The notes beneath the pieces are model-generated. The model worked only from the letters and a program-made list of their open reading frames with translations, made no database searches and had not been told where the DNA came from. The translations under genes and the position numbers were made by a program. From Alteromonas sp. 5E99-2 (lineage in GTDB: Bacteria > Pseudomonadota > Gammaproteobacteria > Enterobacterales > Alteromonadaceae): 64,000 nt of DNA. Of this stretch, positions 1 to 9,160 are shown piece by piece. Each line of letters begins with the position of its first letter. Within the stretch, counting starts at the first letter, position 1. Where the stretch lies: the NCBI RefSeq assembly GCF_017368475.1, contig NZ_JAFNJE010000001.1:186001-250000 (forward strand), given 5' to 3'.

Positions 1-78
1 AGCTTCTGCCGTAGTGGAGCGACAAATATTGGCGTAGCATACAAATAAAATTGATGGTTTCTTAATATTAGCAGACAC
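1..78 (-). CDS. Low-molecular-weight protein-tyrosine phosphatase (Wzb-like), 5' part only
   Basis: Right after the rmlB stop, the minus strand opens a frame that runs off the window edge. From a GTG at 78 it reads MSANIKKPSILFVCYANIC and then RSTTAEA. This is the N-terminal P-loop of low-molecular-weight tyrosine phosphatases (hydrophobic strand, then C-x5-R-S, with the first Cys of CYANICRS as nucleophile). A purine-rich AAAGGG lies about 8 nt before the GTG. Enzymes of this family (Wzb, Etp) dephosphorylate the Wzc tyrosine kinase of polysaccharide export, which fits the Wzc homologue at 5913-8111. Only 26 codons are visible. The usual Pro after CRS is Thr here. Confidence 0.72.
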   Translation of the reverse strand, partial: MSANIKKPSILFVCYANICRSTTAEA

Positions 79-90
79 AGCTATTTCCCT

Positions 91-1179
91 TTAATGACCT
101 AAACGCTCTCGTTGGTAACTGCCATCTTGCACTCTTTGGCACCACTCACGGTTGTCTAAATACCACTGTACCGTTTTACGAATACCCGATTCAAACGTTT
201 CTTGAGGTGTCCACCCCAATTCTTTTTCTATCTTAGCCGCATCAATTGCATAGCGCATGTCGTGGCCAGGGCGATCTTTTACGTAAGTAATCAAGGCTTC
301 GTATGAACTAGACTTGGGCACTAGATCATCCAAAATTGTGCAAATGGTCTTAACCACGTCCAAATTTTGCTTTTCGTTGTGTCCACCAATGTTATAAGTT
401 TCACCTATTGCGCCTTTTGTCGCCACTGTGACTAAGGCACGAGCGTGATCTTCAACAAATAGCCAATCTCTAATTTGGTTACCTTTGCCGTATACAGGTA
501 ATGGCTTGCCCTCAAGCGCATTCAAAATAACTAAAGGCACCAACTTTTCTGGGAAATGATAAGGGCCATAATTATTTGAGCAATTGGTAATCAAAGTGGG
601 TAGTTTAAATGTACGCAACCAAGCACGTACTAAATGATCAGATGCAGCTTTAGACGCAGAATACGGAGAGCTTGGTGCATAAGCCGTAGTTTCAGTGAAC
701 AAAGGTAACTCGGTATTATCATCTTCCACTTCATCCGGGTGTGGTAAATCACCATAGACTTCATCAGTGGATATATGATGAAAACGAAACGCTGCTTTTT
801 TCTCGTCATTTAGACTATCAAAATAGCCTCTGGCCTGCTCAAGCAACTGATAAGTTCCTATGATATTGGTTTGCATAAATTCACCGGGGCCATCAATGGA
901 ACGGTCTACATGAGATTCAGCTGCAAGATGCATAATTATGTCAGGCTGATGCTGCGCTAATACTCTAGCCACTTCCTTACCATCACATATATCGACTTGT
1001 TCAAAATGGTAACGGGAATTGCTGCTTACTTCTGTCAAAGATTCTAAATTTCCAGCATAAGTAAGCTTATCAAGGTTAATAACCTTATAATCTGTGTCAT
1101 TAATTAAGTGGCGAACAACCGCTGAGCCGATAAAGCCTGCACCACCTGTTACCAACAAAGTTTTATTATTCTTTTCCAT
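91..1179 (-). CDS. rmlB: dTDP-glucose 4,6-dehydratase RmlB
   Basis: Second step of dTDP-L-rhamnose synthesis: NAD-dependent conversion of dTDP-glucose to dTDP-4-keto-6-deoxyglucose in the cytosol. It is an extended SDR protein of 362 residues. The Rossmann motif TGGAGFIG is at 11-18, the catalytic STDEVYG includes Asp139-Glu140, and the YxxxK pair is Tyr173/Lys177. I start at the ATG at 1179 (MEKNNK), because it has GGAA about 10 nt upstream. The longer frame from 1218 would overlap rmlD and adds residues not seen in the family. It is the last rml gene in the order rmlA-C-D-B and is followed directly by the phosphatase fragment. Confidence 0.96.
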   Translation of the reverse strand: MEKNNKTLLVTGGAGFIGSAVVRHLINDTDYKVINLDKLTYAGNLESLTEVSSNSRYHFEQVDICDGKEVARVLAQHQPDIIMHLAAESHVDRSIDGPGEFMQTNIIGTYQLLEQARGYFDSLNDEKKAAFRFHHISTDEVYGDLPHPDEVEDDNTELPLFTETTAYAPSSPYSASKAASDHLVRAWLRTFKLPTLITNCSNNYGPYHFPEKLVPLVILNALEGKPLPVYGKGNQIRDWLFVEDHARALVTVATKGAIGETYNIGGHNEKQNLDVVKTICTILDDLVPKSSSYEALITYVKDRPGHDMRYAIDAAKIEKELGWTPQETFESGIRKTVQWYLDNREWCQRVQDGSYQRERLGH

Positions 1180-1198
1180 TCGCTTTAATTCCAATAAA

Positions 1199-2068
1199 TT
1201 AGTTTGCCGAAAGCTCATCTAGCATAGAGCTGAGTTGCGCTTTCCAATGATGTGTGGGCGAATCTGCAAACACGCGCCGAGTAACGGTTTTATCCAGTAC
1301 GCTATACAAAGGACGACTCGCGGGAGTGGGGTAATCTTTTGTGGGTATAGGTTTTATAGGGATAGCTTGAGACAACAATCCTTTTGCAATGCCTAGCTCT
1401 TGAATCGCTATTGCAAAATCATACCAGCTAGTCACTCCTTCATCAGACCAATGATAAACACCTGATAATGATTTTGTAGCCGCTTCAACACAGGCTAACG
1501 CTAACCCTTTTGCCCAAGTAGGGCTGCCTACCTGATCGTCAATAACTGTCAGAGCCGGTTTCGAGGCCATTAACGTTAGCATTGTTTTTACGAAGTTATT
1601 CCCCGCCGCAGAATACACCCACGAGGTACGTATAATACAACTCGACTCTGGCAATACTTGCTGTATTGCTTCTTCCCCTGCGGCTTTGGATGCACCATAA
1701 ACCCCTTGAGGATCTCGTACGTCATCAACTTTATAAGGGCTGCCTTTGTCCCCTTTAAAAACATAATCTGTAGACACATGTACCATAGAGATATTGGCTA
1801 GCTTACATGCGTTTGCCAACTTAGATACTGCTTCACTATTTAAAGCAAAAGCGCCTTCTTTCTCACTTTCCGCCTTATCCACAGCTGTATAGGCTGAAGC
1901 GTTTATCAATGCGTCCGGGTTGTATTTTTCAATGACTGAACGAATACTCTCATCAGACATAACATCAATGTCATTTCTACCGACACAAACGACGCTAGCC
2001 GAACCTATTTTGCTAAGCTCTACAGCTAACTGACCACTTTTACCTATAACAAGTAATGTTTTATTCAT
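1199..2068 (-). CDS. rmlD: dTDP-4-dehydrorhamnose reductase RmlD
   Basis: Last step of dTDP-L-rhamnose synthesis: NAD(P)H reduction of dTDP-4-keto-rhamnose. The 289 residues match the family length. The nucleotide-binding GKSGQL is at 9-14, the conserved STDYVF at 99-104, and the catalytic YxxxK at Tyr124/Lys128. It lies 14 bp after rmlC and 19 bp before rmlB on the same strand, so it is in one operon. L-rhamnose is therefore a likely residue of the polysaccharide made by the neighbouring cluster. Confidence 0.95.
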   Translation of the reverse strand: MNKTLLVIGKSGQLAVELSKIGSASVVCVGRNDIDVMSDESIRSVIEKYNPDALINASAYTAVDKAESEKEGAFALNSEAVSKLANACKLANISMVHVSTDYVFKGDKGSPYKVDDVRDPQGVYGASKAAGEEAIQQVLPESSCIIRTSWVYSAAGNNFVKTMLTLMASKPALTVIDDQVGSPTWAKGLALACVEAATKSLSGVYHWSDEGVTSWYDFAIAIQELGIAKGLLSQAIPIKPIPTKDYPTPASRPLYSVLDKTVTRRVFADSPTHHWKAQLSSMLDELSAN

Positions 2069-2082
2069 TCTTTCATTCGCCC

Positions 2083-2628
2083 TTAAAATTTAGGCGCATC
2101 GGGAAATGCTAAGCCGTCTTCATCTTTACCCGATAACGAAGGTGCCTTCCCATCGACTAATGGCCATGTGATATTCAGCGAAGGATCATTATATTTTAAA
2201 GACACTTCAGATTCAGGGTGATAATAATCTGTACACTTATATACAAATTCAGCGCTTTCTGAAGTCACATAAAAACCATGAGCAAAGCCCGCGGGAACCC
2301 ATAATTGACGTTTGTTTGATTCAGATAATTCAACACCAACCCACTGACCAAAAGTAGACGAGCTTTCGCGCATATCTACAGCAACATCGTATACACTTCC
2401 ACGTGTAACACGTACGAGCTTTCCTTGAGTTTGCTCTAACTGATAGTGCAAGCCTCTTAATATACCTTGTGATGATTTAGAATGGTTATCTTGAACAAAT
2501 TCGACATCAGCACAGTTTTCCCGAAACCAATCATTGCGAAATGTTTCCAAGAAGAAACCGCGCTCATCACCGAATACACGAGGTTCAATAATTTTCACAT
2601 CAGGGATGGCCGTTGTAATCAACTTCAT
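2083..2628 (-). CDS. rmlC: dTDP-4-dehydrorhamnose 3,5-epimerase RmlC
   Basis: Third step of dTDP-L-rhamnose synthesis: double epimerisation at C3 and C5. It is a cupin-fold protein of 181 residues, normal for RmlC. The N-terminal EPRVFGDERGFFLE signature is followed by RGLHYQ with the catalytic base His61, and the later strand carries the YKCTDYY region that lines the active site. The TAGGA overlapping the rmlA stop gives a ribosome site 9-10 nt before the ATG. It is the second gene of the rml operon. Confidence 0.95.
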   Translation of the reverse strand: MKLITTAIPDVKIIEPRVFGDERGFFLETFRNDWFRENCADVEFVQDNHSKSSQGILRGLHYQLEQTQGKLVRVTRGSVYDVAVDMRESSSTFGQWVGVELSESNKRQLWVPAGFAHGFYVTSESAEFVYKCTDYYHPESEVSLKYNDPSLNITWPLVDGKAPSLSGKDEDGLAFPDAPKF

Positions 2629-2640
2629 TTCGTTTTAATC

Positions 2641-3519
2641 CTACTTCACTTTATCTGTAACAATTTTCAGTAAATATTTACCATACCCACTTTTAATCAA
2701 TGGCTTTGCTAGACCTTCTAAATCACTTGCAGAAATATATCCCATGCGAAAAGCCACTTCTTCAGGACAACAAATTTTTAAACCTTGTCGCTTCTCAATT
2801 GCCGATACAAACATTGATGCATCTAACAAGCTATCTAATGTTCCCGTGTCTAACCAAGCAGAACCTCGTCCCATCAATTCAACTTTCAAACTACCTTCTT
2901 CCAAATAGAGGTTGTTTAAATCAGTAATTTCCAATTCGCCTCGATGAGAGGGCTTCACTTGTTTTGCGAAATCCACAACACGATTATCATAAAAGTAAAG
3001 CCCAGTAACGGCATAATTTGATTTTGCAACTGCAGGCTTCTCTTCAATCGATAATGCCTTCCAGTCGTCGTCAAAGTCCACTACTCCATAACGCTCAGGG
3101 TCGTTAACATGATAACCAAACACAGTGGCGCCAGTAGTCAGGTTACTGGCGTTTTTCAACGAAACCTTGAGGTCGTGGCCATAATAAATGTTATCACCCA
3201 AGATCAAGGTACAATTATCATTACCAATAAACGTTTCACCTATCAAAAACGCTTGCGCTAAACCATCAGGAGAAGGCTGCACTGCATATTGTAAGCAAAT
3301 ACCCCATTGACTACCGTCACCCAACAATTCAACAAATCGCGATTGTTCTTCAGGAGTAGTGATAATCAGAATATCCTTTATCCCTGCCATCATCAGAGTG
3401 GCCAAAGGATAATAAATCATAGGTTTGTCATAGACAGGCATAAGTTGTTTACTAACGACTTTCGTTAGTGGATGAAGCCGAGTACCGGAGCCCCCTGCTA
3501 AAATGATTCCTTTGCGCAT
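2641..3519 (-). CDS. rmlA: Glucose-1-phosphate thymidylyltransferase RmlA
   Basis: First step of dTDP-L-rhamnose synthesis: glucose-1-phosphate plus dTTP gives dTDP-glucose and pyrophosphate. The 292 residues show the nucleotidyltransferase signature [11 protein letters not shown] at 9-19, the [12 protein letters not shown] lysine motif, and ILGDNIYYG for metal and nucleotide binding. It is the first gene of the rmlA-C-D-B operon. That order differs from the common rmlB-D-A-C. Its promoter must lie in the 191 bp it shares with the divergent export operon. Confidence 0.96.
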   Translation of the reverse strand: MRKGIILAGGSGTRLHPLTKVVSKQLMPVYDKPMIYYPLATLMMAGIKDILIITTPEEQSRFVELLGDGSQWGICLQYAVQPSPDGLAQAFLIGETFIGNDNCTLILGDNIYYGHDLKVSLKNASNLTTGATVFGYHVNDPERYGVVDFDDDWKALSIEEKPAVAKSNYAVTGLYFYDNRVVDFAKQVKPSHRGELEITDLNNLYLEEGSLKVELMGRGSAWLDTGTLDSLLDASMFVSAIEKRQGLKICCPEEVAFRMGYISASDLEGLAKPLIKSGYGKYLLKIVTDKVK

Positions 3520-3710
3520 TATTAACCCTATAATTATTCGTTATAAATAAATTAGCTCTAAAGTCGATATTGTAAACTATACCTTACTAAATACCAGCCA
3601 TCTGAATATCTCGCTATTAGCATATCTATCCACAATACTATTAGAAAAACAGATAATGCAAAATGCAGTAAATAATGCCATATTACTAGTAAGAAAAATT
3701 ATACCAAATA
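3520..3710. promoter_or_regulatory. Divergent promoter region between rmlA and the EPS export operon
   Basis: These 191 AT-rich bases separate two divergent transcription units, so both promoters should be here. I see no clear -35/-10 pair and no sigma-54 element with correct GG-10 nt-GC spacing. The nearest match reads toward rmlA (TGGCATTATTTACTGC near 3665-3680) but has 11 nt between GG and GC. No gene is visible. Confidence 0.4.
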
Positions 3711-4133
3711 ATGAATCTACACATGGAAGAAACTCCCTCGGTAAAAGTGGCTTCGAGTAGAAGCCAAAGTTTTTTAAATAGAATACCCAAAGAAATATTG
3801 GCGACCTTTACTGAAGAGCAACTCTCTCACCTTCACTCCGCCCTAGGCGCTGGAAGTTGGAAAAAGCACAATGTAGACATAAGAACTACATTTCCCATTC
3901 CATTTGTTAAATCTAGGCTCTACTTAGTACTGCTTATTGGCCGCAACCGCCGTGATTTATCAAGAAAAGAAAAACAAATTTCTGCTTTCACTATTACTCT
4001 GGTTATTACTGGCTTTGTTCTTGCTTCCAGTTTGTTTGGACTGTTGGTGCTATATCTTATAAAATCAGCATTAGGTATTAATTTGTTTCAGAATTTCTCT
4101 CTTGGAATATGGGATTGGTTTAAAGGGCTGTGA
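3711..4133 (+). CDS. Small inner-membrane protein of the EPS export operon, function unknown
   Basis: This 140-residue protein is the first gene of the plus-strand operon. An N-terminal cytosolic part includes RIPKEILATFTEEQLSHL and a basic WKKHNVDIRTTFPIPF stretch. One strong membrane segment follows at about 91-118, and the end is aromatic (IWDWF). I recall similar short proteins at the head of exopolysaccharide loci in marine gammaproteobacteria, sometimes mis-named as a shikimate-pathway enzyme; nothing here supports that enzyme. An ATG four codons in is an alternative start. Its stop overlaps the next frame, so translation may be coupled. No function can be assigned. Confidence 0.7.
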   Translation: MNLHMEETPSVKVASSRSQSFLNRIPKEILATFTEEQLSHLHSALGAGSWKKHNVDIRTTFPIPFVKSRLYLVLLIGRNRRDLSRKEKQISAFTITLVITGFVLASSLFGLLVLYLIKSALGINLFQNFSLGIWDWFKGL

Positions 4134-4156
4134 AAGTGATAATTGGAAATCATCGT

Positions 4157-5344
4157 ATGAAAATAAAAAATAATGTAATTTATACCGCTATTGTACTAAG
4201 CACACTATCTGGACATAGCTTTGCACAAGTCGAAAATAAACCCGGTTTAACTGCATCTTTAGAAGCGAATTTAGCGTACGACGATAATATATTCCGCGTA
4301 GTTGATGAGCTTGCAGAGTCGGATTCATTTATACGGGCGATACCTGAAGTGAATTTTGTTACGGCTTTAGGTAAACACAGAGTTATTCTTGGCTACCAAG
4401 GCGACTATGCTAAATTTTCCGATGTAGATAGCGCAGATTACGACGACCACATCTTAAATGCTCAAATTCAATTTGATCATAGCCTGCGTTTTTCTACTCT
4501 TGTAGGCGCAACATATCAAGATTTACACATAGATCCAGGTAGCTTAGATAGAATTGAGCTTGGGGTCACTGAATATGACCAATTTAATAGAACAAAGTTT
4601 GAAATTGGTGGCAGTTACGGTAGTGCAGGTAGTATAGGCCGCCTAATTGGACTCTATGAATACTCTGATACCAACTACACTAATAATAATTTAGACTTTC
4701 TTGATAACGAAGCAAGCCAGCTTTCACTGCAATTCTTTTTAAAAATAGCGCCATCCACAAGCGTTTACCTGAGTACTTCTTTTCAAGATTCAGACTACAA
4801 TGCACTTGACGGCTTTACCGAAATAGACAATACCTATATTCGTTATGTTTCCGGAATTTCGTGGAGCATATCAAACCTTATCGATTTAGATCTAAGCATT
4901 GGATATCAGGAACGTGATTATGATAATGAAACGTTCCTAGATATTGACGGCTTAGCCTATAGTGGTGAGGTCAGCTGGCAGCTAACGGAACATACTGTTA
5001 TCGAAGCTTCAGCATTAAGAGAAGCTCAAGATTCTACAACAGCAGACGTAGGTGGATTCTTACGCACTGAATTTACAACATATATCAATCACGAGCTGAG
5101 TAGTTTAGTTACCCTTAAAGCAGGCTTGTTGTTTGGCCAAGACGATGTATTTTTTGCAAATACCGATGGCGCAATTCGAGAAGATGATCGCCTTGCTTAC
5201 GAACTTGCTGTTGACTATAAGTTACGCAACAATTTAACTGTTGGTGCAGGATACACTCATCAAGAACGTACTTCAGATGTTAGTATCGCTGAATTCGACG
5301 ATAACTTGATTGAATTAACAGTTAAATACGATTTTGAATATTAA
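4157..5344 (+). CDS. Outer-membrane beta-barrel protein of polysaccharide export (BBP2-like, VpsM/GumB-region type)
   Basis: From the ATG at 4157 the protein has a signal peptide (MKIKNNVIYTAIVL...) ending SFA|Q. Many alternating amphipathic strands follow, with the family-type opening of an AYDDNIFR motif, and an aromatic C-terminal residue (KYDFEY), as in outer-membrane barrels. Proteins of this type (BBP2 superfamily) sit beside Wza-like exporters and may form or assist the outer-membrane passage for EPS. A GTG at 4130 overlaps the previous stop, but GGA lies 9 nt before the ATG at 4157, and the signal peptide is only sensible from there. The next gene overlaps or abuts. The family call rests on overall pattern. 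Confidence 0.8.
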   Translation: MKIKNNVIYTAIVLSTLSGHSFAQVENKPGLTASLEANLAYDDNIFRVVDELAESDSFIRAIPEVNFVTALGKHRVILGYQGDYAKFSDVDSADYDDHILNAQIQFDHSLRFSTLVGATYQDLHIDPGSLDRIELGVTEYDQFNRTKFEIGGSYGSAGSIGRLIGLYEYSDTNYTNNNLDFLDNEASQLSLQFFLKIAPSTSVYLSTSFQDSDYNALDGFTEIDNTYIRYVSGISWSISNLIDLDLSIGYQERDYDNETFLDIDGLAYSGEVSWQLTEHTVIEASALREAQDSTTADVGGFLRTEFTTYINHELSSLVTLKAGLLFGQDDVFFANTDGAIREDDRLAYELAVDYKLRNNLTVGAGYTHQERTSDVSIAEFDDNLIELTVKYDFEY

Positions 5345-5357
5345 GAGGTTATCGCAT

Positions 5358-5897
5358 ATGCGAGTTAGCTTGATTAGTTTATTGATTAGTTTATTGTTTA
5401 GCTTGTTTTTTACTACATTTGTTGCAGCTCAAACTCTCGATTCCTATACATTAGGAACCGATGATGTCATTTCTGTCACAGTGTTTGACGAGCCTGATTT
5501 AAGTTCTCAAGAATCCAGAATATCCTCTGCTGGAACTATTTCTATGCCCCTCATTGGCCAAGTAAGCGTTTCAGGGCTAACTATCGCTGAAGTTGAAGAA
5601 AAGATACGACTTGGTTATTTAGGTGACTACTTAAAAAAGCCAGATATCAATGTTGCCATAGTAGAATATAGGCATTTTTATGTGAATGGTGAAGTTGAAG
5701 ACCCTGGAAGCTTTAGTTTTCGCGAAGGAATGACTGTTCAGCGTGCGATATCCTTGTCTGGGGGCTTTTCTGAACGCGCAGCACGTGGAAAAATAAGAAT
5801 AGTACGAGAAAATAATAACGGTGTAGAAATAAAAGCCGATCTAAATACGCTTGTTCGGCCCGGTGATGTAATCACTGTTGATGAGAGTTTTTTCTAA
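5358..5897 (+). CDS. Short polysaccharide export protein (Wza-type, Poly_export plus SLBB)
   Basis: This 179-residue secreted protein has the polysaccharide export domain (YTLGTDDVISVTVFDEPDLS, then IGQVSVSGLTIAEVEEKI) and one SLBB-type domain (FYVNGEVEDPGSF... VQRAISLSGGFS). A Sec signal peptide ends near VAA|Q. There is no lipobox Cys and no C-terminal amphipathic helix like that of E. coli Wza, so it is probably a periplasmic channel part that pairs with the separate barrel at 4157-5344. The ATG at 5358 has AAGAGG 9 nt upstream, better than the TTG at 5334 that overlaps the barrel gene. The Wzc homologue follows 15 bp later. Confidence 0.9.
   Translation: MRVSLISLLISLLFSLFFTTFVAAQTLDSYTLGTDDVISVTVFDEPDLSSQESRISSAGTISMPLIGQVSVSGLTIAEVEEKIRLGYLGDYLKKPDINVAIVEYRHFYVNGEVEDPGSFSFREGMTVQRAISLSGGFSERAARGKIRIVRENNNGVEIKADLNTLVRPGDVITVDESFF
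5372..5395 (+). repeat. Tandem 12-bp repeat in the signal peptide
   Basis: Two exact copies of GATTAGTTTATT lie head to tail, with a degenerate third copy (GTTTAGCTTGTT) after them. They encode the hydrophobic core of the export protein's signal peptide (repeats of LISL). Unit length is a multiple of three, so copy-number slippage would lengthen or shorten the core without a frameshift. Confidence 0.8.
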
Positions 5898-5912
5898 GGA
5901 ATTTGAAAATCT

Positions 5913-8111
5913 ATGCAATCCGAAGACTATAGTACAAATTGGTCGCCTGAGAACAATGGTGACACAATCAACATATCGAATTACATAAGAATATTGAAAA
6001 GGCGAAAGTGGGCCATATTTTTCATAATATTAATCAGCTTTTTTCTAGGGTGTTACTATTTATCAAAAGCAACACCGATATACCAAGCATCTGTAAAAAT
6101 TCAAGCCGATCCCATTCAGCCAAATTCGAATTCTCAAGACCAGTTTATTATGAATAGCATGGTCTTTTTGTTTTATGAAACCCAATATGAAATTATTCAA
6201 TCAAGATCAGTCGCTGAAAGCGTAGTTGAAAAACTCAATTTAGTTGAAAAATACAAGACTAGTATTTTAGAAAACGGTGATGTTGAGGATGAATCTACAT
6301 TCAGCAAAATCAAAAATACTATCAAATCACTTATTTCAGCAGAAGAAGTAAAAGAGGAAACTGCGCCTCTTACTAATACACAAATACAAATCATGCTAGC
6401 CAAAGCAATTCAAAGTTCACTCAAAGTTGAAGGCGGAACACAAAGCCAAATCATTAATATTGCATATGAATCTGACGATCCAGAACTTGCAGTAAATATA
6501 GTTAATGCAGTGGCCGACGCTTATATTGAGTTTGGTTTAGAGTCTCGTTTTGACCAAGTGCAAGATACTTCGGAATGGCTTTCCGAACAGTTAGAAGAAC
6601 TCCGTACAACAGTTCAAATTTCGGAAGAAAAGCTAAAAACGTATAGGCTATCAGCAAATTTAATCGACACTGAACAACAGGCTCGTATTTCTAACTCACA
6701 AATGCAGAGTTTAAATAATGAACTCATTCGTGCTCAATCTGAATTATCACAAGCCAGTGAGTTATATACACAAGTTCAGCAAATAGAAAAAGAAAACGGC
6801 GATTATCGTTCTCTTAGGCCAGTCATAACAAATAACACAGTAAGAGATCTAGTCCGAGAAGAAAGTACACTTACTCGAAGAGTCCAAGAGCTAAGTGAAA
6901 GGTATGGTGAAAAACATCCAACAATGATTGCAGCCCGTTCAGATTTAAAAAGTGCTGAAGACAATTTAGTGAGAGAAGTCACTAAAATTGTTGATGGTAT
7001 CGAGCGTGAATACAAGCTTGCAGATGTTCAAGTGGAAAATATAAAAGGTCTAATTAACGAAACAACAAAAGAACTTCAATCATTTCAAGGCGATACGTTT
7101 GAATTAACTCGCTTAGAGCGAGAAGTCGAAAATAACCGCCGAATTTACGAGTCATTCGTGGGTAGGCTTGCAGAAAATGATGTTTCAAGTGATTACGATG
7201 CCTCCAATATCCGCATTATAGACAAGGCAACTGTACCCGAATATCCAATTAAACCTAGAGCCTTTTTTATTATTGTGTTGTCTATATTCTTTGGTAGTGC
7301 TGTCGGTGTTTGCTATGCATTTTTTAAAGAGTTTTTAGGCAATGTATTTAGAACTCCTGAACAATTAGAAACAGAACTTGGAATTAGCACCCTCGGCATT
7401 ACTCCGTTAGTGTCCAAAAAAGAAGGTCAACCTGAAATGCAGTACATTCTTGATCAAAGAAGTACATTTTCAGAAGCCATAAACACCATTAGGACAGGTC
7501 TTATTTTCAGTAACATTAATAAGCCACCTAAAACGATTTTGATCACCTCAACGTCAGGGTCTGAAGGAAAAACAACCCTTGCTATCAATTTGGCTGTTGC
7601 CTTTTCTCAGCTCAATAAATGCCTGCTTATAGAATTGGATTTAAGAAAACCTGCAGTATCAAAAGACTTGGGCTTAAACGCCACAGTTGGGCTCAGTGAC
7701 CTTTTAACTGGCAACACTGAAAGCCACGTTTACCATCAAGTAGAAGGCGCACCTAATTTAAGTGTTATTACTTGTGGGACTATACCTCAAAATCCAATGG
7801 AGTTGATTTCCAGTGAACGTTTTGAGAACCTATTAGCTGGCTTCAAAGATAGGTTCGACCACATTATCATTGATAGCCCGCCTACTTTGCCTGTCAGCGA
7901 CAGTTTAGTGCTATCTCAATTAGTTGATACTGCAGTGGTAGCAGTAAAAGCTGAAGATACAAAACATTCAATGGTTAAAGAAACGGTTACTCGATTACAA
8001 AAAGTAAACGCAAAAATAGCTGGTACTGTCTTAACCCAAGCCTCCGCTAAGAAAATGGGATATTACGGTGATCACTATTACCAAGAAGATTATTATGGAG
8101 TCAAAGACTAA
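5913..8111 (+). CDS. Wzc-type polysaccharide co-polymerase fused to BY-tyrosine kinase
   Basis: Inner-membrane protein of 732 residues that controls EPS chain length and export. It has a Wzz domain after membrane segment 1 (about 33-50), a long coiled-coil periplasmic part (about 220-420), and membrane segment 2 (about 450-471). The cytosolic BY-kinase follows, with Walker A STSGSEGKTT (about 546-555), Walker A' LLIELDLRKP (about 571-580) and Walker B HIIIDSPP (about 650-657). The C-terminus has six tyrosines in GYYGDHYYQEDYYG, the autophosphorylation tail. GGAA precedes the ATG. The likely opposing phosphatase is the fragment at 1-78. Confidence 0.95.
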   Translation: MQSEDYSTNWSPENNGDTINISNYIRILKRRKWAIFFIILISFFLGCYYLSKATPIYQASVKIQADPIQPNSNSQDQFIMNSMVFLFYETQYEIIQSRSVAESVVEKLNLVEKYKTSILENGDVEDESTFSKIKNTIKSLISAEEVKEETAPLTNTQIQIMLAKAIQSSLKVEGGTQSQIINIAYESDDPELAVNIVNAVADAYIEFGLESRFDQVQDTSEWLSEQLEELRTTVQISEEKLKTYRLSANLIDTEQQARISNSQMQSLNNELIRAQSELSQASELYTQVQQIEKENGDYRSLRPVITNNTVRDLVREESTLTRRVQELSERYGEKHPTMIAARSDLKSAEDNLVREVTKIVDGIEREYKLADVQVENIKGLINETTKELQSFQGDTFELTRLEREVENNRRIYESFVGRLAENDVSSDYDASNIRIIDKATVPEYPIKPRAFFIIVLSIFFGSAVGVCYAFFKEFLGNVFRTPEQLETELGISTLGITPLVSKKEGQPEMQYILDQRSTFSEAINTIRTGLIFSNINKPPKTILITSTSGSEGKTTLAINLAVAFSQLNKCLLIELDLRKPAVSKDLGLNATVGLSDLLTGNTESHVYHQVEGAPNLSVITCGTIPQNPMELISSERFENLLAGFKDRFDHIIIDSPPTLPVSDSLVLSQLVDTAVVAVKAEDTKHSMVKETVTRLQKVNAKIAGTVLTQASAKKMGYYGDHYYQEDYYGVKD

Positions 8112-8143
8112 TCGCTTTATCTTAGACTCTTTAATAACTCTGA

Positions 8144-9160
8144 ATGAGAACCCAATCTCTTAAAATTTATAGGTACTGTCTTGAAACAGACTGTACCTAT
8201 ATTACAAATGACTTAGTAGAATTTGTCATTAAAACCCCTGAACTTCATCGCTTAGGAAGTATTCTTTATAACAAAATAGATACTGAATCCATTTCTTCCA
8301 ACAACGCCTCTTCACTGAAAAAACTTGCAACCATGTGCAACATTCAGAACTTAAAACACACTGCTTTTATTCAAGACTTTGCAAATCGATTGGAATCTAA
8401 AAATGCTAAAATTACGTTACTGAAATCTAGCGCATTGAATAACTATATATACTCAAAAAACACGCCAAGAGGCAATTCAGACTTAGACATACTGCTAGAT
8501 GATGACTCTTCTGGACATGTACTTACTGAACTGAATATCATTGCCAACGAGCACACACCAAAATCTACTAACCCATTTGATCAGCTATATGAAAAAACCT
8601 GGATATCAAAACAACAGCCAACGACCTATATTGATGCCCACTTTACATTAACAAATCCATTCTTAGTCAACATCGAACACCGTGAACTATTTGATGGCTC
8701 AATTAAACACCCTTACTACAATAGCGAAAGTATTCGTTGTCTTCAGCCCGAAGAAAATTTAATACATTTAGCTTTGCACGTTTTTACCGACGGGTATTAT
8801 TTCCATTATTCTATTTTAGATGCTGCGCTACTGATCCAAAAATGCGATATCGACTTCAACAAGATGGTTGAATTAGCGCAGCGATGGCACTGCAGTAGAA
8901 TTGTTTTTTTCTTACTTTTTTTGATTGAAAGAGAATTAAAAGTCAGCATCCCGCAAGAAAAAATGAAAATGAATCACTCCTTCAGGTATTTTGTAGCCAA
9001 AACAATAATGATGAAAAAATTTAAGAAGCAATCTGTTCTTCGTCGATGTCAGCAAATACTTTGCCAGTACACATTAAGTGATCAGTTTACGTCTGTAATA
9101 GCCATTCAACTCAAATATATAATAAGCCGCATCGCCTATATTTTCAAAATCGAAAGCTAA
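8144..9160 (+). CDS. Nucleotidyltransferase-fold protein (NTP_transf_5-like)
   Basis: The 338 residues contain a pol-beta-type nucleotidyltransferase core: a lysine-containing strand (KITLLKSSALNNYIY), then RGNSDLDILLDDD with the paired metal-binding Asp residues, and a third acidic strand (TTYIDAHFTL). A helical C-terminal half follows. This fits the uncharacterised NTP_transf_5 group. Proteins of this group occur in polysaccharide loci and also in lasso-peptide clusters that carry a HprK-like kinase, such as the one 10 kb downstream. It is the last gene of the export operon, 32 bp after the wzc-like gene, and overlaps the convergent wecG-like gene by 4 bp. The substrate is unknown. Confidence 0.72.
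   Translation: MRTQSLKIYRYCLETDCTYITNDLVEFVIKTPELHRLGSILYNKIDTESISSNNASSLKKLATMCNIQNLKHTAFIQDFANRLESKNAKITLLKSSALNNYIYSKNTPRGNSDLDILLDDDSSGHVLTELNIIANEHTPKSTNPFDQLYEKTWISKQQPTTYIDAHFTLTNPFLVNIEHRELFDGSIKHPYYNSESIRCLQPEENLIHLALHVFTDGYYFHYSILDAALLIQKCDIDFNKMVELAQRWHCSRIVFFLLFLIERELKVSIPQEKMKMNHSFRYFVAKTIMMKKFKKQSVLRRCQQILCQYTLSDQFTSVIAIQLKYIISRIAYIFKIES

Noticed and set aside
3665-3680. Sigma-54 promoter for rmlA
   Set aside because: TGGCAT...TGC has 11 rather than 10 nt between GG and GC.
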